A stretch of DNA of 64,000 nucleotides, taken from the NCBI GenBank assembly GCA_047495785.1, contig JBLDXI010000011.1:124001-188000 (forward strand). The letters are read 5' to 3'. The notes beneath the pieces were generated by a model. It was not told the DNA's origin and did not search any database. It was given only the letters and a program-made list of their open reading frames with translations. Every line of letters starts with the position of its first letter. Position 1 is the stretch's first letter. Source of the DNA: Lepidodermella squamata (lineage: Eukaryota > Gastrotricha). Below, piece after piece: positions 26,701-38,922 of the stretch. The position numbers were made by a program, and so were the translations under genes.

Positions 26701-28774
26701 GTCGCTGCCCCAAAACGTGGTGTTGTAGACGGGCGAGAGCGAGCAAGCTGCCGGCAGAACCGTAGCATTGACAATTCGACCATTGGCAATCGCTGGAGCA
26801 AGCATAGTGCTGTTGGGCCACGCGTAGCCAGAGCTGGTGAGATAGCCAGACGCCGGTAGGCTGCCTGGGTTCGATGGCGTCGTGCTGACAGAGAGCAACT
26901 TCCCGTCCGGCCAGTACATGTGGCCATTTATCCAAGAAATCGCCGGTCCGTAGAAGAAGGCTCCAGGCAGCAGGCCGAGAGCGCCGGATAAATAAGCGTC
27001 GCGACCTTCGAGCGACACGCCCGCGAACTCTGACACGTCACTGACTAACGAGTTTGTCGCCGTAACTCGTAGGCAGGTCTGCGAGCCGTCCCGGGCTGTG
27101 ACTGGTATCGATCCTCGCGAGCAGCATGAGCGGCGGTGTTCGCATACGCTTGGCATCGCATCGGTACACGAGCCGAGACGTATTCGCTTGGCATTCGCGT
27201 CATACCGAGCGCACCAAATTGTGGGACTGTACAGTCCACTATCGAAGATAAACGTGTTCGAATCCAGTGTCGCGCTGACAACACGTTGCCTGGCGTCAAT
27301 CACTTGAGTGAAAAGAAATAAACTCATAAAAATAATTTAAGCCTCAGAAAATTGCCTATAATCACCACTAGACTGCTTTTAGTATCACCCACCCGGTTTA
27401 ATTTGCCGTCAAATAAATAAAGCCCTCAGACTTACTTGGTCCATACAAGTAGGCAGAGCCTCCAGGTGTACGAACAATGCCCGGTGTTTGGTAGCCAACG
27501 TAGAAAGTAGTGGTCATGCCAGCCTTTTTCGCAGCGGCGAAAATAAGCGCCCAAGCCATGTCATTGAAGTTGACATTGATTGGGCTGGCTAGCACGGCTC
27601 CCATGGCTTCACAATTACGCTGTGCTGCGATGTAACCCAAAGACGCATTCGTTACCGTGTAGATGGCCCTTGTATCAGCTAAAGCGTCGCAGTCGTGAAC
27701 TGAACCCATATCTCAAGTTATTGAAGCCATTTAAAATTTGAATATATTACCTGTCCAATTGATAGCTCGCTTTCGAACCATCAGCCGAAAATCGGTGATT
27801 TTGGCGTCCGCATCCGGGTAGCCAGTGATTAGCAGAGACGTTCCGATCGAACTGGCGCAAATGCCATCCCACCATCCAGTCGTAGCCGACCCGCAGTTCG
27901 ATAGCGGAGCGTCTGAGGTTGAGAAAGCCCCGCAGTTCGTGATCGAACCGCCGCTGCAGTTGAAAAGACTCGGCAGACCGCTCGGGTTGCACAGCATGTT
28001 CATGGCGCCGTTCGTTGGCGTGATGGCGTACCGGTCTCCGGACGCGCCGATCGTGAAGTTGTCGAACATCTGCCACGAGTAACGCCCAGCACTGTCCGAG
28101 AACTCAACGACCAGTGTGTAACCAGGCTGGCCGGCCAGGTAGAACAGCCTATCGAGGCCGAGCCAGAAACTGTCGGTGAGAACTCCGAACCCGGTTTTGT
28201 AGTCGGTCCAAGGCCGGTCGAATGCAACCGTTGACGATGCTAAGCGACGCATCACAACAGTCCAGCCACCCCCTGATAATACAGAGGTCAAAAGTTGCAT
28301 TTCAGAAAATGATTCATTTAACAAATTCAATTTATCAATTCAACAGTAATGGCAGAATTGTATCGGCTTAAATTCCACTGACCTAGAACAGTTTGGAAAT
28401 AGGTTGGTTCATTGCCATTGCCTAATTTTATTCTTTCCACTTCCCTAAAAAATTGGAACCCTTAAATTGGGGCAGTTTTCAAGCTTTGGCTCTTAGTTTT
28501 GGCAAGGCTGAATTCAGCTTTTACCGAATTTGTCCATTTCACAAACGGCCGGGAAAGCTGGTGCCATGCTGTTCGGCTGGATCTGGTACGTTCCGCTAGG
28601 TGAGGCGCCATTCGTCAGCAGAATTTGCTCGCAATCGGGCGGGGCTGAGACTGTACAAGCCCCGAGCGCTAATTAAGAGAAAATTTAAATCCTATCCATG
28701 TCAAGCATCTTCGCACCTATCCCAATTCGTAGAATAGCCAAGAAAGCTGTCCGCATCGCGCGGCCCAATCTCAT
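8799..28774 (-). CDS. Giant secreted mosaic protein: fibrinogen-like, C-type lectin, sushi, LamG and DUF4215 modules (~3,866 aa, 31 exons)
   Basis: Exons: 28774-28717, 28668-28525, 28272-27751, 27711-27436, 27302-26648, 26498-26079, 26029-25755, 25521-24932, 24734-24287, 24233-24075, 24004-23513, 19895-19275, 19221-18862, 18279-18163, 18100-17957, 17902-17258, 17208-16874, 16580-15778, 15728-15543, 15490-15250, 14074-13488, 13432-12900, 12651-12445, 12390-12040, 11975-11346, 11285-10683, 10625-10518, 10131-10018, 9960-9185, 9128-9044, 8914-8799. All junctions keep phase over 3,867 codons. Modules: signal peptide 1-24 (MRLGRAMRTAFLAILRIGI + ALGA); fibrinogen-related 28-240 (CEQILLTNG, GGGWTVVMRR); divergent C-type lectin domains about 241-1673; sushi modules about 1680-1800; lectin 1800-1975; then LamG-like folds alternating with DUF4215 motifs (CGNGIVELGEECDDGN, CGDGVRADFEECDDGN) and lectin units to about 3266; sushi modules to 3828. 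RRKRDAS near residue 2700 resembles a furin site. I see no membrane segment and no clear EPN/QPD sugar-binding motif. Probably an extracellular or cuticle/mucus recognition protein. The first exon is the least certain. Confidence 0.85.
20057..20371. repeat. Foldback element in a lectin-gene intron
   Basis: Two inverted arms share GGAATTCCGCCAT, TCTGCGACAC, ATTCCGGTCATGGCTTAGAC and GGAATCGAGTCAAT in the same order. The right arm carries an extra insert of about 30 nt. There is no coding capacity. It lies in the intron between the exons ending at 23513 and starting at 19895. Confidence 0.75.
20490..20725. repeat. CCGAAGTT-rich cluster
   Basis: About six copies of CCGAAGTT and several of the reverse complement AACTTCGG fall within about 230 nt. 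They include the imperfect hairpin CGGTTCGGAG...CTCCGAACCG. The open frame across it is a by-product of the repeats. This could be the end of a foldback transposon or a binding-site cluster, and I cannot tell which. Confidence 0.6.
21293..21890 (+). pseudogene. LINE ORF1 (coiled coil plus RNA-binding-like C-terminal part), frameshifted
   Basis: The first segment (21293-21580) is rich in heptad-like Leu/Ile and Glu/Lys (LLSRIDFLETKIEKQSEVIR) and fits an ORF1p coiled coil. The second (about 21550-21890, another frame) contains KVVVKGQKAEQVVRKVLAGG and a K/R-rich tail, as in ORF1 RNA-binding domains. The reading frame shifts near 21570, so no intact protein is made. The coding signal extends upstream of the ATG to about 21235, where another frame change occurs. 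Confidence 0.75.
21877..23256 (+). pseudogene. LINE ORF2 fragment: endonuclease start fused to reverse transcriptase C-terminal half
   Basis: The open frame of 459 codons overlaps the end of ORF1 by 14 nt. Residues about 10-120 match the N-terminal part of an apurinic-type endonuclease (SLNCRSVAKN, LCETWL, AGGVCILVKN, RIACLYRPPY). Immediately after a Ser-rich junction near 22260 the protein becomes reverse transcriptase ([20 protein letters not shown], then the catalytic FADD). The rest of the endonuclease and the N-terminal half of the polymerase are missing through an in-frame deletion. The element should therefore be unable to retrotranspose by itself. Confidence 0.85.
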
Positions 28775-30600
28775 TTTGTTAGGATTTCTCAGGTCTTATC
28801 AAAACAAATTTCCTTCTTTCGTAAGGGAGCAAATAAAATTGTTTTTCTATCACACTGTGTGTTGGCACTGCTGCGTCGGGCAACGCCGTTCGCAACGCGT
28901 CACAGCTTGCCTGTCAATAACGCGATAGCGCTGTTCAAGCCGATCGATGGTTGATAATACAGGAATTAGAAGCCCTTTAACAACACTATCGATGTTTGCA
29001 AATGAGTGTGATCATCGCAGACAAAATTCAGCGATGACAAATTATTTAGAATTTACCAACTATTTTTATTGTCAAGTTCGTTTATTCACTTTGAATAAAT
29101 TCGGAAGCTGTTCACGATTCACGATTCCCGGATGAAGAATTGAGACGTAGAGAACGTAGTGATCTATGAATTGAGTGATTCCATTGCGGACTGCCGATTG
29201 CGATGCAGAATTTCGCAGGCAATCAGCTGTTATGCGATTCACCCGTCGGCGATAGCCAGTTCACCCTGAAACTGCGTGCAAAGTCGGTCAAAATACGCGG
29301 TTTCGAACGCATTTCGAATGCGCTAAAATTCGGTTTTCGAATACGTCAGATATCGTGGCGAGCGTGGCATAGTGGCTATGGATCCAAGGGCACAATCCTC
29401 GAGTGGGCAAATCCACCCGAGACCGCGGTTTCCTCCCTCCCTGTGTAGGACGCCATTCACCGGCAATCAAGATATGGCTACTTAGCACGCAAAGCCTGGG
29501 GATGGTTCGACCATCAGTCGTGGGCATAGTTGACAGTTGACTCATAAGCCTTGTGATGAAGTCTGATACCAAAAATGCTAAACGTCGAAAGGCATTTTGC
29601 ATAAATATGCGTAGAGTATGCGTATGGGTATGAGTATGGCTGCCTGGAACACTGCTGATCCCGAGGTCGAATCCACTTGTCGCAAATTTATTCATGCGAA
29701 GATCGTAGAGGTTTCGTGCTGTACAGGTGCTGAATGGCATAGTGCTGGCTGAGGCAGGATAAACCAAACAAATGATATTCGCCAATCACTTCCGTGAAGC
29801 GGAACATCTCGGTTACTCACGCCGTCAGCTGGAGCTCGCAGGTTGCAGAAAAATTTCTGAAAATGATATGCTGGTTTGCGGGTCATTCGTAAAACTTACC
29901 TATCCGAAAATGATTCCTTGATTTCAGTAAGCTGCCTTATGTTTCCGCATAGTTTACGAGGCATGGCTATAGGCATCACTGCCATTTTAGTCTAAAGGTT
30001 TAGGAACCGCTGACACATCAATCGCTCAGGTTGAATTGCATCCATTGCAGGGGCGCAGTTACAACACGATGTGAAATGGGCAGCCTTTTCGTGGGCTAAA
30101 CATTTTTACCACTAGTTTTTACACTGATAATGATGAAAAGCCATTGTTAATGCGCATGACGATCATTAGCTGGGATAACATTGCCACACGTATAAAGTTG
30201 ACGTGATGCTTTCCAAGCTATATCATATAATGGCTACATAAAAAATTGATTTTTTTTTCTACCTAAGCACCCGCGTTGACGAAGGCACCTTTGATGACGC
30301 GTAGGCTGGAAAAGACCCTGCTCTTCTGCCGGAGAGGATAGCTTGATGCATTAGTGGATAGGTATATTATAAATGCATTAGTTGGTAGACGCAACCGGCG
30401 TTATGAGCGGCATGAACTAGTGGTTTTGTTGAGTGGATTTCGTGTTAGGACTGTTATATCGACCACATGGATGAAAGCGCCTCCTGTGTCGAGTGGCTTC
30501 AAACATGCGAAACGACCCAAGTTGAGCAGCACGACACTGAACGTGAGTGCGAACTGTAGCATCCCTGGACAGTGAGTTTTGTCGGCCCTGTTCGGGGCCG
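28775..30600. other. Intergenic region between lectin gene and first secreted-protein gene
   Basis: This divergent spacer would hold the promoters of both genes. I see no coding exon with recognisable content. A long minus-strand open frame at 29288-29785 has a His-Thr repeat from a GT microsatellite-like stretch and no domain. Confidence 0.55.
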
Positions 30601-30608
30601 AAAACGGG

Positions 30609-30616
30609 TATTTAAG
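30609..30616 (+). promoter_or_regulatory. TATA-like box of secreted-protein gene 1
   Basis: TATTTAAG lies about 75 nt upstream of the ATG and is followed by TTTTCCACATT. The same arrangement precedes paralogues 2 and 3, which supports a core promoter. Confidence 0.55.
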
Positions 30617-30690
30617 CGCAGAAGCCGCGGCTGTTTTCCACATTTCTTCTAAAGGTGTAGTTGAAGACACTTATTACGATTTCTTCCACA

Positions 30691-31955
30691 ATGCAATCCT
30701 TCATCCTCGCCATCCTTCTATGCGCCGCTGTCACTGCCTGCCCGCCGTCGAGCACAACGACAACCCCATGCCCCAGGTCAACATCCAATGACTCGCCGGC
30801 CGTCGCGACCTGCCCTGACGGCCAGTCGTGTTATGCAACAGCCAGACAATGCAGCCCTGGAACGTCGTGTGTGGCTGCAGGCAACGTATGCGACTCCACG
30901 ACGAGCAACTGCGTGTTGAAATCAGCATCCTCACCTTCGTGCCCAAGCGGTCAAACATGCACGCCATCCGCCAACGTATGTGACGCATCGACTAGAAACT
31001 GCATTGCGACGACAGCAACCCAATGCCCATCGGGGCAATCTTGCACGGCCACGGTAAGTTTTGCCACTTTTGAGTAAATTCACTCATATATGTGAATTTC
31101 TTAAACTTGCAACAGGTTACCTACAAGCTGTGTGTGATAACCAAGACTCAGGGCGATTCAACTGTCGCAAAGAATAATGTTCCATTCTGCACATCGAACG
31201 GCGGCGCGTGCAACGCGGTTCTTACATCTGGGACAACTGTAAGGAAAATACCCTTGGACTTTTACAGTCTGAAAGGCCGCAAACTGAAGCAACTTTGTTG
31301 GCATATAGGCGGTGGCAGGGCAAAGATCCCGTGATTAGGGTGCCGTTATAGAGCCATCAAAATCAGATACGAATTTGCCTTGCCGCCCCTTGCAATGGGT
31401 CATTGCCCTGCGACCTTCTAGATGCGAAGTTGCGCCGTTCGGCCAAGTCAAGCTGTTAAAGTCTAACGGATTTTTTATTTCTAATGTGATACTTTGCAGG
31501 ATTCCACTGCCACTCCAAATACGTTCACGTCATTTACGGCTTGTTGCAACGCAGCGAAGGGAAGTAATTCGCTCATCTACGAGATTGTTCCTGGCACCCC
31601 ACCCGTAACGGCGTGTATTGGAACAGTCGACGGTGACAAGCCTTACAAAATAACATCTACGAGCAGAAATCAATATCCACCTTCGTATTGTGTCCGCTTT
31701 CCGTATACCGCAGTGACCGATTCAGCTTTTGCTGCAACCTCTAACACTGGCTTGGTAGATTTTAGACTGAAACGTTTCTTCATGTTGTACGTTGTACCGT
31801 TTTCTTGTTTATTCCAGAGCACTAAAGACAGTGTGTTTGACGCTGCTACTTTCCAAGAGTGCTGTTTGCAGTTATCGCCGTACTCGCTCGATTTTACATC
31901 CCCAAGCAATGCTTATGGCGCGAGTGGTTTTGACACGTGCGCGTTCAGCGAATGA
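30691..31955 (+). CDS. Secreted cysteine-rich protein, paralogue 1 (292 aa, four exons)
   Basis: Exons are 30691-31053, 31116-31238, 31500-31754 and 31818-31955, all phase 0. A signal peptide (MQSFILAILLCAAVTA) precedes a Cys-rich mature protein. Exon 1 carries repeats of the form CPxGQxC and xVCDxxTxNC. Exon 2 has a KLCVITKTQG...FCTSNGGAC unit. Exon 3 has TFTSFTACCNAAKG...LIYEIVPGTPPVTACI and a CVRFPYT motif. Exon 4 has TFQECC near the end. All four exons match paralogues at 49952 and 52966, with exon 2 always 123 nt. I recognise no named domain family. It is probably an abundant extracellular, disulfide-rich product. The last intron is 63 nt with no in-frame stop, so its retention would add 21 residues. 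Confidence 0.85.
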
Positions 31956-32320
31956 ACCTGACATTATGGGACACATGCTTGCTTTACCCATCTGCTTGCA
32001 TTGATTATTGATTTATTTTGGAACTCTTCCTTGATTTTCGGAAATTAAACATAAAAGGAGAAGAATCTTAGAATCCTATAGCCATTCGAATTCAGGGATG
32101 GACGATTTAGTACTACATGGTGCCATGGTCAGGCCGGTACGGGAGTGATGGGAGTGCGTGTGATTAAACACAGGTGAAATTGATCGAAATAATAGAGTTT
32201 TCGGCAGAATTTATATGACCCTAAAGCTAAAGGTTTAATAAAAATGAAAAAAAACCTTGTCGATTCGTCGTTTGTTGAGGAATCTAAAAATCCAAGTCCT
32301 ATGGTCATTGCATAGAGAAA

Positions 32321-32435
32321 AAGATTTGAGGTGGGCAAGCCAACCGTTGTTACGATACAAAAACCTCGTTTTCACTATGGCTTTACTTATTTTTATGATC
32401 ACAAGACTGAGCAGCAATTGCCCACCTCAAATCTT
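32321..32435. repeat. Short hairpin repeat
   Basis: AAGATTTGAGGTGGGCAA at 32321 recurs inverted, with one mismatch, at 32419-32435. No coding capacity; probably a MITE remnant. Confidence 0.5.
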
Positions 32436-34304
32436 ATACCACGTGAAAGAGCAGCTCGCGCTCTATAGGCATGCAAAATTTGGTAGAAAACGGAGATATC
32501 CGTTTTGAGAACGCACTTCTATAATAATGGAGATCATAGCGCAGCCGGTTTTTCCTTTGGATTAACGATGAATCATGATTGAGTCATCAGAGCGTCATTT
32601 GGCTGTAGTGAAAGAATCGAAGTTTTCTCCGCGATTCGCCGCGATTCGCCGCGATTCTTAAATTTCAAGGTGTTTTAAGGCGATTTGGAGCCTGTTACTA
32701 CCTGCTGCATCCGGAAACGGTTACCTCAATAGCACCCGGTTCAAACAAAATTACGCCACTGATAAATCAGCAATATCATTTTATTTCGGCCGGCCATCGC
32801 GGCCATCGCCGAGAAAATAAGAAGGCAATTGGAGAAAAATAATCAGATTCACAACAATTATGCGCAATAAAATATTGACAGGAATGATCATAATTCAAAT
32901 TTTCGCAGCCGGGACGATTTTGAAACCGCATAATTCCTACAAGATATCAATACTCAGTAAGCTTTGAGGCAATCATCAGCTGACAATAACCAGGTTTCCT
33001 AAGTGAAAGTTACCTCAAAGTTGGGCATAGGTATTGACGCCAAAATTGAAGCAGGGAAAGAGTAATAAATAGGCATTAGAGGCACTGATAAAAAATCCGA
33101 TTGAATTTTAAGCCGCAATATTTAATGGAAAATTAATACAATTACTCGAGGAATTTTCAGGCAGAATGAAAGCCGATTGAAAACAATTGATAGTGATAGA
33201 GAATGTTCACGGCCAGCGTGGATTATTTCTTCGCAGATCATAATAATATTATAAACAAGAATTTATTATTTGCACGAATTCTTTGAAACTTTGAACAAAA
33301 ATTTACAAAATTGGTCGAGTCAGAAGATGTAAGATTTTTCCATTTTTTTTTAATTTATTGTAACGCGGGAAAAATTATAGCCATGGTTGGGAATCTGGAG
33401 GCATGATTTTCGCTAAAATCTGAGAGATTCGAACTCCATTTTTGAGGAACGAGAAAAAGATTAATTAATAGCGCAGTTTCCTACACTAACGTTTAAAAAA
33501 TAATGAAAAATTCTACATGTTTTTCTGCACAATGAGACATCAGTACAGTCGTGTAGGACAAGGTGTCACGGCAGCATGAAATAGGAGCACGCACAAATTC
33601 ATACATAATTTACGTTATAGTCACGCGCGAGTAGTTTTATTTAGGTAAATTTAAAAATCACCTACTCACACGTTATAGCTGAAATTTTTTTCGAACATTT
33701 CTGGTAAAAGCTGTTATCAGAAGTAATTTAAACGAAGAGATCGCAGTCGGTTTGAACAAAAGATGGCATATTAAATGCATCGGAAAATTATTACTGCGTG
33801 CAAAGTTCGAATTCACTAGAGCGTGTCGCATTGAATTCAGACCTGTACAAGGTGGCTAAAAAGTGCGTAATTTTTGCCGTCGCTAATCAGACGTATTACA
33901 GTCAGCGTGAGCAACTTTTCACAAGTTCTGTAGATTTGACACGTAGCGAGTTCTTGAAAATCAGACATCCTGGTGCCGAGTTTGAGCCCAATTCAGTTAT
34001 GACATCGATTTGCGCTTTTACCGCCGATACTCGGGGTTCACGTTACAAGTGAGGCTCCAGCAAGAGAATTCTCAACAATTTTTGCCTGGGATTACGGGAT
34101 AGGTAATTTTAACGCCACGTGCGGTAAGCTAACGAGAAAATACTAGGGCCTGCAGAGCCGATACGGACGGATTTATGCATTTGATAGAAAATCATTTTTC
34201 AGAAATTTCAGTAATCGATTGTAGATTGCAGCATCGCCATGTTTTCTACATAAATGTATAAATCAGACGGTACCTGGTACTGGTACCCAAAAATGAGGAG
34301 AGGT

Positions 34305-35196
34305 TATCGTCGTTTTTACACGATGGAGGGGTACGGAGGCGTTCGTTAACGCCATCGGTTACTTTGCTCTATTTAGAGGCTCTGTTAAGACAAATTTCGA
34401 TTACGCAACTAAGGAATTTCGGAAATTTGATGTCGATTTTTTTGCAAAGCGTCAAGAAAGCAATTTCAAAAATGAATTTTTAAAGTATAATTTTTTTCTT
34501 TATTGGTACTTGAAAGTTATTTTTTCTTGTAGCCTCAATTGGTCGAATATTTATACACGTTGAATATCTTCAATAACTTAATTATCTAATTAAATTTCCT
34601 AATTTTTAAATCGGAAATTTGATGAGCAAAGAAATATTTGACTGACAACCCGAACATCGTTAAATTTTTTTTAAATCGGTTCACCTGATTTAGATGGTCA
34701 CGGATTGAGAATTTCGTGATCTACAACAATGTCATTTTGGTTATTTCACACGATATAACAGAAGATTTATGATAATTTTTAATTTTTAGTCGTCCCCCAT
34801 ATCGACCTCTAAAATATATAAAAAACATCGCCGCGGCACTTGCTTCAGGAGCGACATGTGTAAAAAAAATACAACAAATTTTGATGACACATTCGACATT
34901 CAAAATATTCTTCACAGCAGTGAAATATGAGTGAAATTCAGCAAAATGATTTGAGACATAACCGCGAAAATTAATTTGCTGGCAGCTTCAGCCCAGCCTA
35001 AATATAATTTCCTTTAGCTAAAACTCATTTTTCAGTAACATAAATTACTCAGGGCATTTTTATTCTGAAAACCAATTCAAAATTAAAATTCAATTTTTTC
35101 GTGAGAGCGCAGTTGCGTAATCATAACAGAGCGCCTGGTAACTGATGGCATTAACGAACGCCTCCGTAACCCTCCGCTAGTCTAAAAACGACGTAT
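34305..35196. mobile_element. Inverted-repeat DNA element remnant
   Basis: The ends are inverted and share CGTCGTTTTTA at the tip, then TACGGAGGCGTTCGTTAA and GCTCTGTTA followed by GATTACGCAACT further in, over roughly 100 nt. The interior (about 690 nt) is AT-rich and non-coding. This fits a non-autonomous DNA transposon of unknown superfamily. Confidence 0.65.
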
Positions 35197-35579
35197 AATG
35201 TCCATAAAAGTTGCTTATCAATATTGTAACGCATAAAATGTTGATAAAACGACGCGAAAACGTGTAGCAGCGCCAAGGCTTGAATTCAGTACTGGAGCCT
35301 CAAATTGCTGAGAGCTGGCTGGGTTCCAATTTTTTATTAATAAAAGCCGTATAACCGCAGCTCTCAGTGCATGTTCTGTGGCGTGTTCAATAAGGGTTAA
35401 AATTATGGTATCAATTGGCCTAATAAGCCGAATTCAACTAAAAGAAGATATCATCACATATTATCGAATGAGAAAGTATCATCTGAGTATATCGGCAAGG
35501 TGACCGAAAAGAAATTCAGCGCTGGCTTGAAATTATTGCCCGATTTTCGATCGCACACACCGGATCGTCAATCAGATCT

Positions 35580-35850
35580 TCCATAGCTGGGCGTTGGTTC
35601 GGTAGCATGCAGGAATGAGAGCTGAAATAAAATCAGATATTAAAAAAAAATAGAAAACGCAAGAAATTTTAAAATTTAAAATTGAATTATTTGAAATTTT
35701 GAAATTTTAATAAAATTCCATAGCTTGGCGTTGGTTCGATGGCATGCAGAAACGAGCTGAAATGAAATCAGATATAAGAAAAATGGGGAACGCGAGAAAT
35801 TTTAAAATTTAAAATTTAAAATTTTAATATTTGAAATTTTGAAATTTTAA
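35580..35850. repeat. Two-copy tandem repeat, unit ~136 nt
   Basis: CCATAGCTKGGCGTTGGTTC starts unit 1 near 35581 and unit 2 near 35718. It is followed in both units by GCATGCAG, GAAATCAGATAT-like sequence and AAATTTTAAAATTTAAAAT. Confidence 0.75.
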
Positions 35851-37191
35851 TTTAAAAAATGGATGATTAGAAATATTTAAATTTTGAACGACATCGAGGA
35901 TCAAGGCAATAGACAAATTCAGGAAATTTCTTAAAAAAAGAGGTGGAAAATCTGATAAATTACCGAGCGTTCTGTAGACTATATCGATATCGAAAGCCAG
36001 TAAGCTGCGTGCACTCATCGGTCAAAGCATCACCAGTCGATCGACTGCTTTCCTATCTAAACAAAAATAAGAATATCATAGATTTTGCAATTTTTCATTC
36101 ATAATGGCGCCGTTACAGTAAAGCTGGGAGCAGGGGGAATACCAGGTTAAAATTTGGCAGTTGGGCAGTAGGAGTTGCATAGGGCCTATTAATTTTCAGA
36201 TTTATTCACGAAGGAAAACAATAAAATTCTTCATAATCAATAAATTACAAAATGAAATTTGAGGCTGAAATCCTTATTATGGTTTGCTATGAAACCGATA
36301 GCCTGACTTGATTTCAGCGTCCAATCAATTCTTAGGAATTTGATCTGTTGGTAGGGGATTAAGAGGGATCAAATTGAGAAATTTACCTTGGGAAAACAGC
36401 TTAGGTCAGCTTTGATTCCTGATTAACATTGCCGTAACACAACTGGACTAACGGTGTGGTTAAACGGCCGCAAACTTGAAACTTGGCCGGCGAATCGACA
36501 GCCATGCATCAAAAAGTGCCGCGATGAAAAGGCGAAAAATACAATTCTAAAATAAAAAAATAATGAACTGAAGGATGAACGGCATGTGGCATAAGCCAGT
36601 AAGACAATTGCGACGCTTGGATTGTTACGTGAAAATAAGTACGCAACAACTCCAAGTTCGCACAATGAAGAACACGCACGAAAAAATTGAGAAATAAAAA
36701 TTGAGAAAAAAATCACCTGATAACAAATAAATTTAATAAAAAATCGGAAAATACCCAGTCCGGCCTAATAGTTCCTGGCGTAAACGCTTGAAGGTTGAAC
36801 ATTATGCATGCAATTAAACTTTGGATCGAATTTAAATGAAAATTTTCAGTGAAAAGGAATTGGAAATTCGAAGAACTGCTAATGCCTATATTTGTGGAAA
36901 ATAATGCCCAGAATATGTGTATCGCGAAGGCTGACAGAACTGAACGGTTTGATTTTACCATATAGCGTTGGTGATATTTAAGAGCCAGGTAATACAAAGA
37001 GTTACCACAAACCCACAAGCGAAAGAAATAAAAAATTTCTAAATTTCTAAAATTAGGCTCGAATTTTCAGACAATTTTCGTTCCACTTTTCGCTCAAAAA
37101 ATTCGGCTTTCGGCAAGCTCGCGTTTTGGATTGACAGTTTTCCAGCAGTTAAATTACCATAAAATTGTCGTGATTCGCAGCTATTGGTTTG

Positions 37192-37363
37192 TACAGGGTG
37201 GCCAAAAAATTTCGCAGAGCGGGAATTCGTTGCGCATCAATTTAATGAGGAGTTTTAAGAAGTTGCATTCTTTTGCCAACGGAACTCCTCAATTTCTTGA
37301 AATTCCTCATTAAAATGATGCGCAGCGAATTCCCGCTCTGCGGAATTTTTTGGCCACCCTGTA
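37192..37363. mobile_element. Tc1/mariner-type MITE (168 bp plus TA target sites)
   Basis: It is flanked by TA on both sides. Both ends begin CAGGGTGGCCAAAAAATT, and the inverted match runs about 58 nt, leaving a loop of about 50 nt. The termini and TA target are typical for mariner-like MITEs. No coding capacity. Confidence 0.85.
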
Positions 37364-38609
37364 TTGAGGTAAAATTATCAGACTACATTTTTAGAAATTT
37401 TACAACACTTTCTGATTTTCTGAATTTTGGCAAGTCATCACGCCAAGAAAACGCCATCATTTCAAGATGAAATATTATTTCAATGAAAACAATGACCCGT
37501 CAAGCAAGGCGAGTCATTTAACACCAGAAATTAACGCAAAAGGGGCCGCAGCGATGAAAGAGCAACGCGATGATAATGATGGCTTTTCCGCGCGTTGAGG
37601 TCACGCGGCTTTTTCTATAATTGAACGTAATAAAATAAAGCGGCAGACACTGACGAAGTGTTTCAGCCTAAAAGCAAAGAAACTTCCTCTAGTACCTGCT
37701 AGGGACTGGGGATAAATATTGATAATTTGATTTGGCAGAATTATTTGCTCGTACTGCGACGAGTTAATCCTTCTGACCATTGTTGCGCAATCGGATTATT
37801 TACAAACCTTCGATTTCGTTATTGCGGGTTCGAATTTTTCGCTTTTGGATGCTTACAATTTTTCTTAAGTAATTAACTGCTTTTGGCTAATTTTCGATTA
37901 TTCTACCGCTGCGACCTTGAAATCGTCGCTGAAGCAATGAATTTAGCTTGATGGGCGGCGGATTTCCTATAATTTAGCGTTATTTCTATTTGCCTCTTAT
38001 GAACACTAAAATTGGAGTGCAAGTTTCATAAAATCGAAAACTTTTTCATTGGTAGCACATAGAATTTTGAATATTTGAATGTAATATTTGAATAGTTTCG
38101 TGACGTTATCAGTTACCTACTTTACATGCTTACCGCTACGAATTCCTGCAACTATCGGACGCGAAGTGGAATAACTAAAAGTAAGTTTTATGTCTTCATT
38201 GGAATAGGCTGCTGTCTACAAAAAATAAGAATTTTTTAAATTATTACTTTCCTTCGCGCCAGAAATCTCAAATTTGATAATGAGACGTATTTTTACTTTG
38301 CCAAGCTGTCTACTAGTAAGAATGACAAAAAATTATCAACAAAATGTCTGTTTTTAAAGGAGATTTCAAAGTAGAAAAAGTCTTGAAATTGGCGGTTTTT
38401 TCAAGAAAAAAACATGACAGCGTGAATGAGCATCATCAATAGTAATAGTTAGTGAAGTTTATTCAAGAATTCCGAAACTTGGCCAAAAAATTCCAAAAGG
38501 TGGGTCGAAACCTCGAAATTTGAATTTTTAGTGTAGTGCAAAAAAGTCGCTATGAGCCCGCTAATCCCCCAGAGTGAATCACGCTAGTACTAAACATGCG
38601 AGAAGCTGG

Positions 38610-38642
38610 AGGGGGTTCGGAGGGGGTTCGGAGGGGGTTCGG
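38610..38642. repeat. Three perfect copies of an 11-mer
   Basis: AGGGGGTTCGG is repeated three times without mismatch. No other context. Confidence 0.9.
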
Positions 38643-38833
38643 TTTTACAATGAAAAAATACTCCTCCGCCAGTAATGTTACGTAATGTGCTTCACTCACA
38701 ATGAAAAACGAGACTCATTTTTTCGACTGGATTTTATGCATGACGGCCTAACATTGTGCTCGGATTATCACCATTTTTTTCGAAAAAACACACCGTTTAA
38801 ATTTTCCAATTGCGGTTAATAGAAAAATAATCG

Positions 38834-38922
38834 GTTAGGCTATTAAAACGCGGAGAAATAATTATTTTTGGAAAATTTAAAAATCAGAAAATCATTTTTT
38901 CTCCGCGTTTTAATAGCCTAAC
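38834..38922. repeat. Perfect 25-bp hairpin arms
   Basis: GTTAGGCTATTAAAACGCGG... at 38834 is matched by its reverse complement ending at 38922, with a 39-nt AT-rich loop. It could be a small foldback element. Confidence 0.8.

Noticed and set aside
29288-29785. Minus-strand open frame of 165 codons upstream of the lectin gene
   Set aside because: No domain, a His-Thr run from a dinucleotide-like repeat, and no in-phase junction to the lectin exons. The short signal-peptide exon at 28774-28717 fits much better.
33410-33440. T-arm-like GAGTTCGAATC on the minus strand (possible tRNA)
   Set aside because: I could not fold matching acceptor, D and anticodon arms around it.
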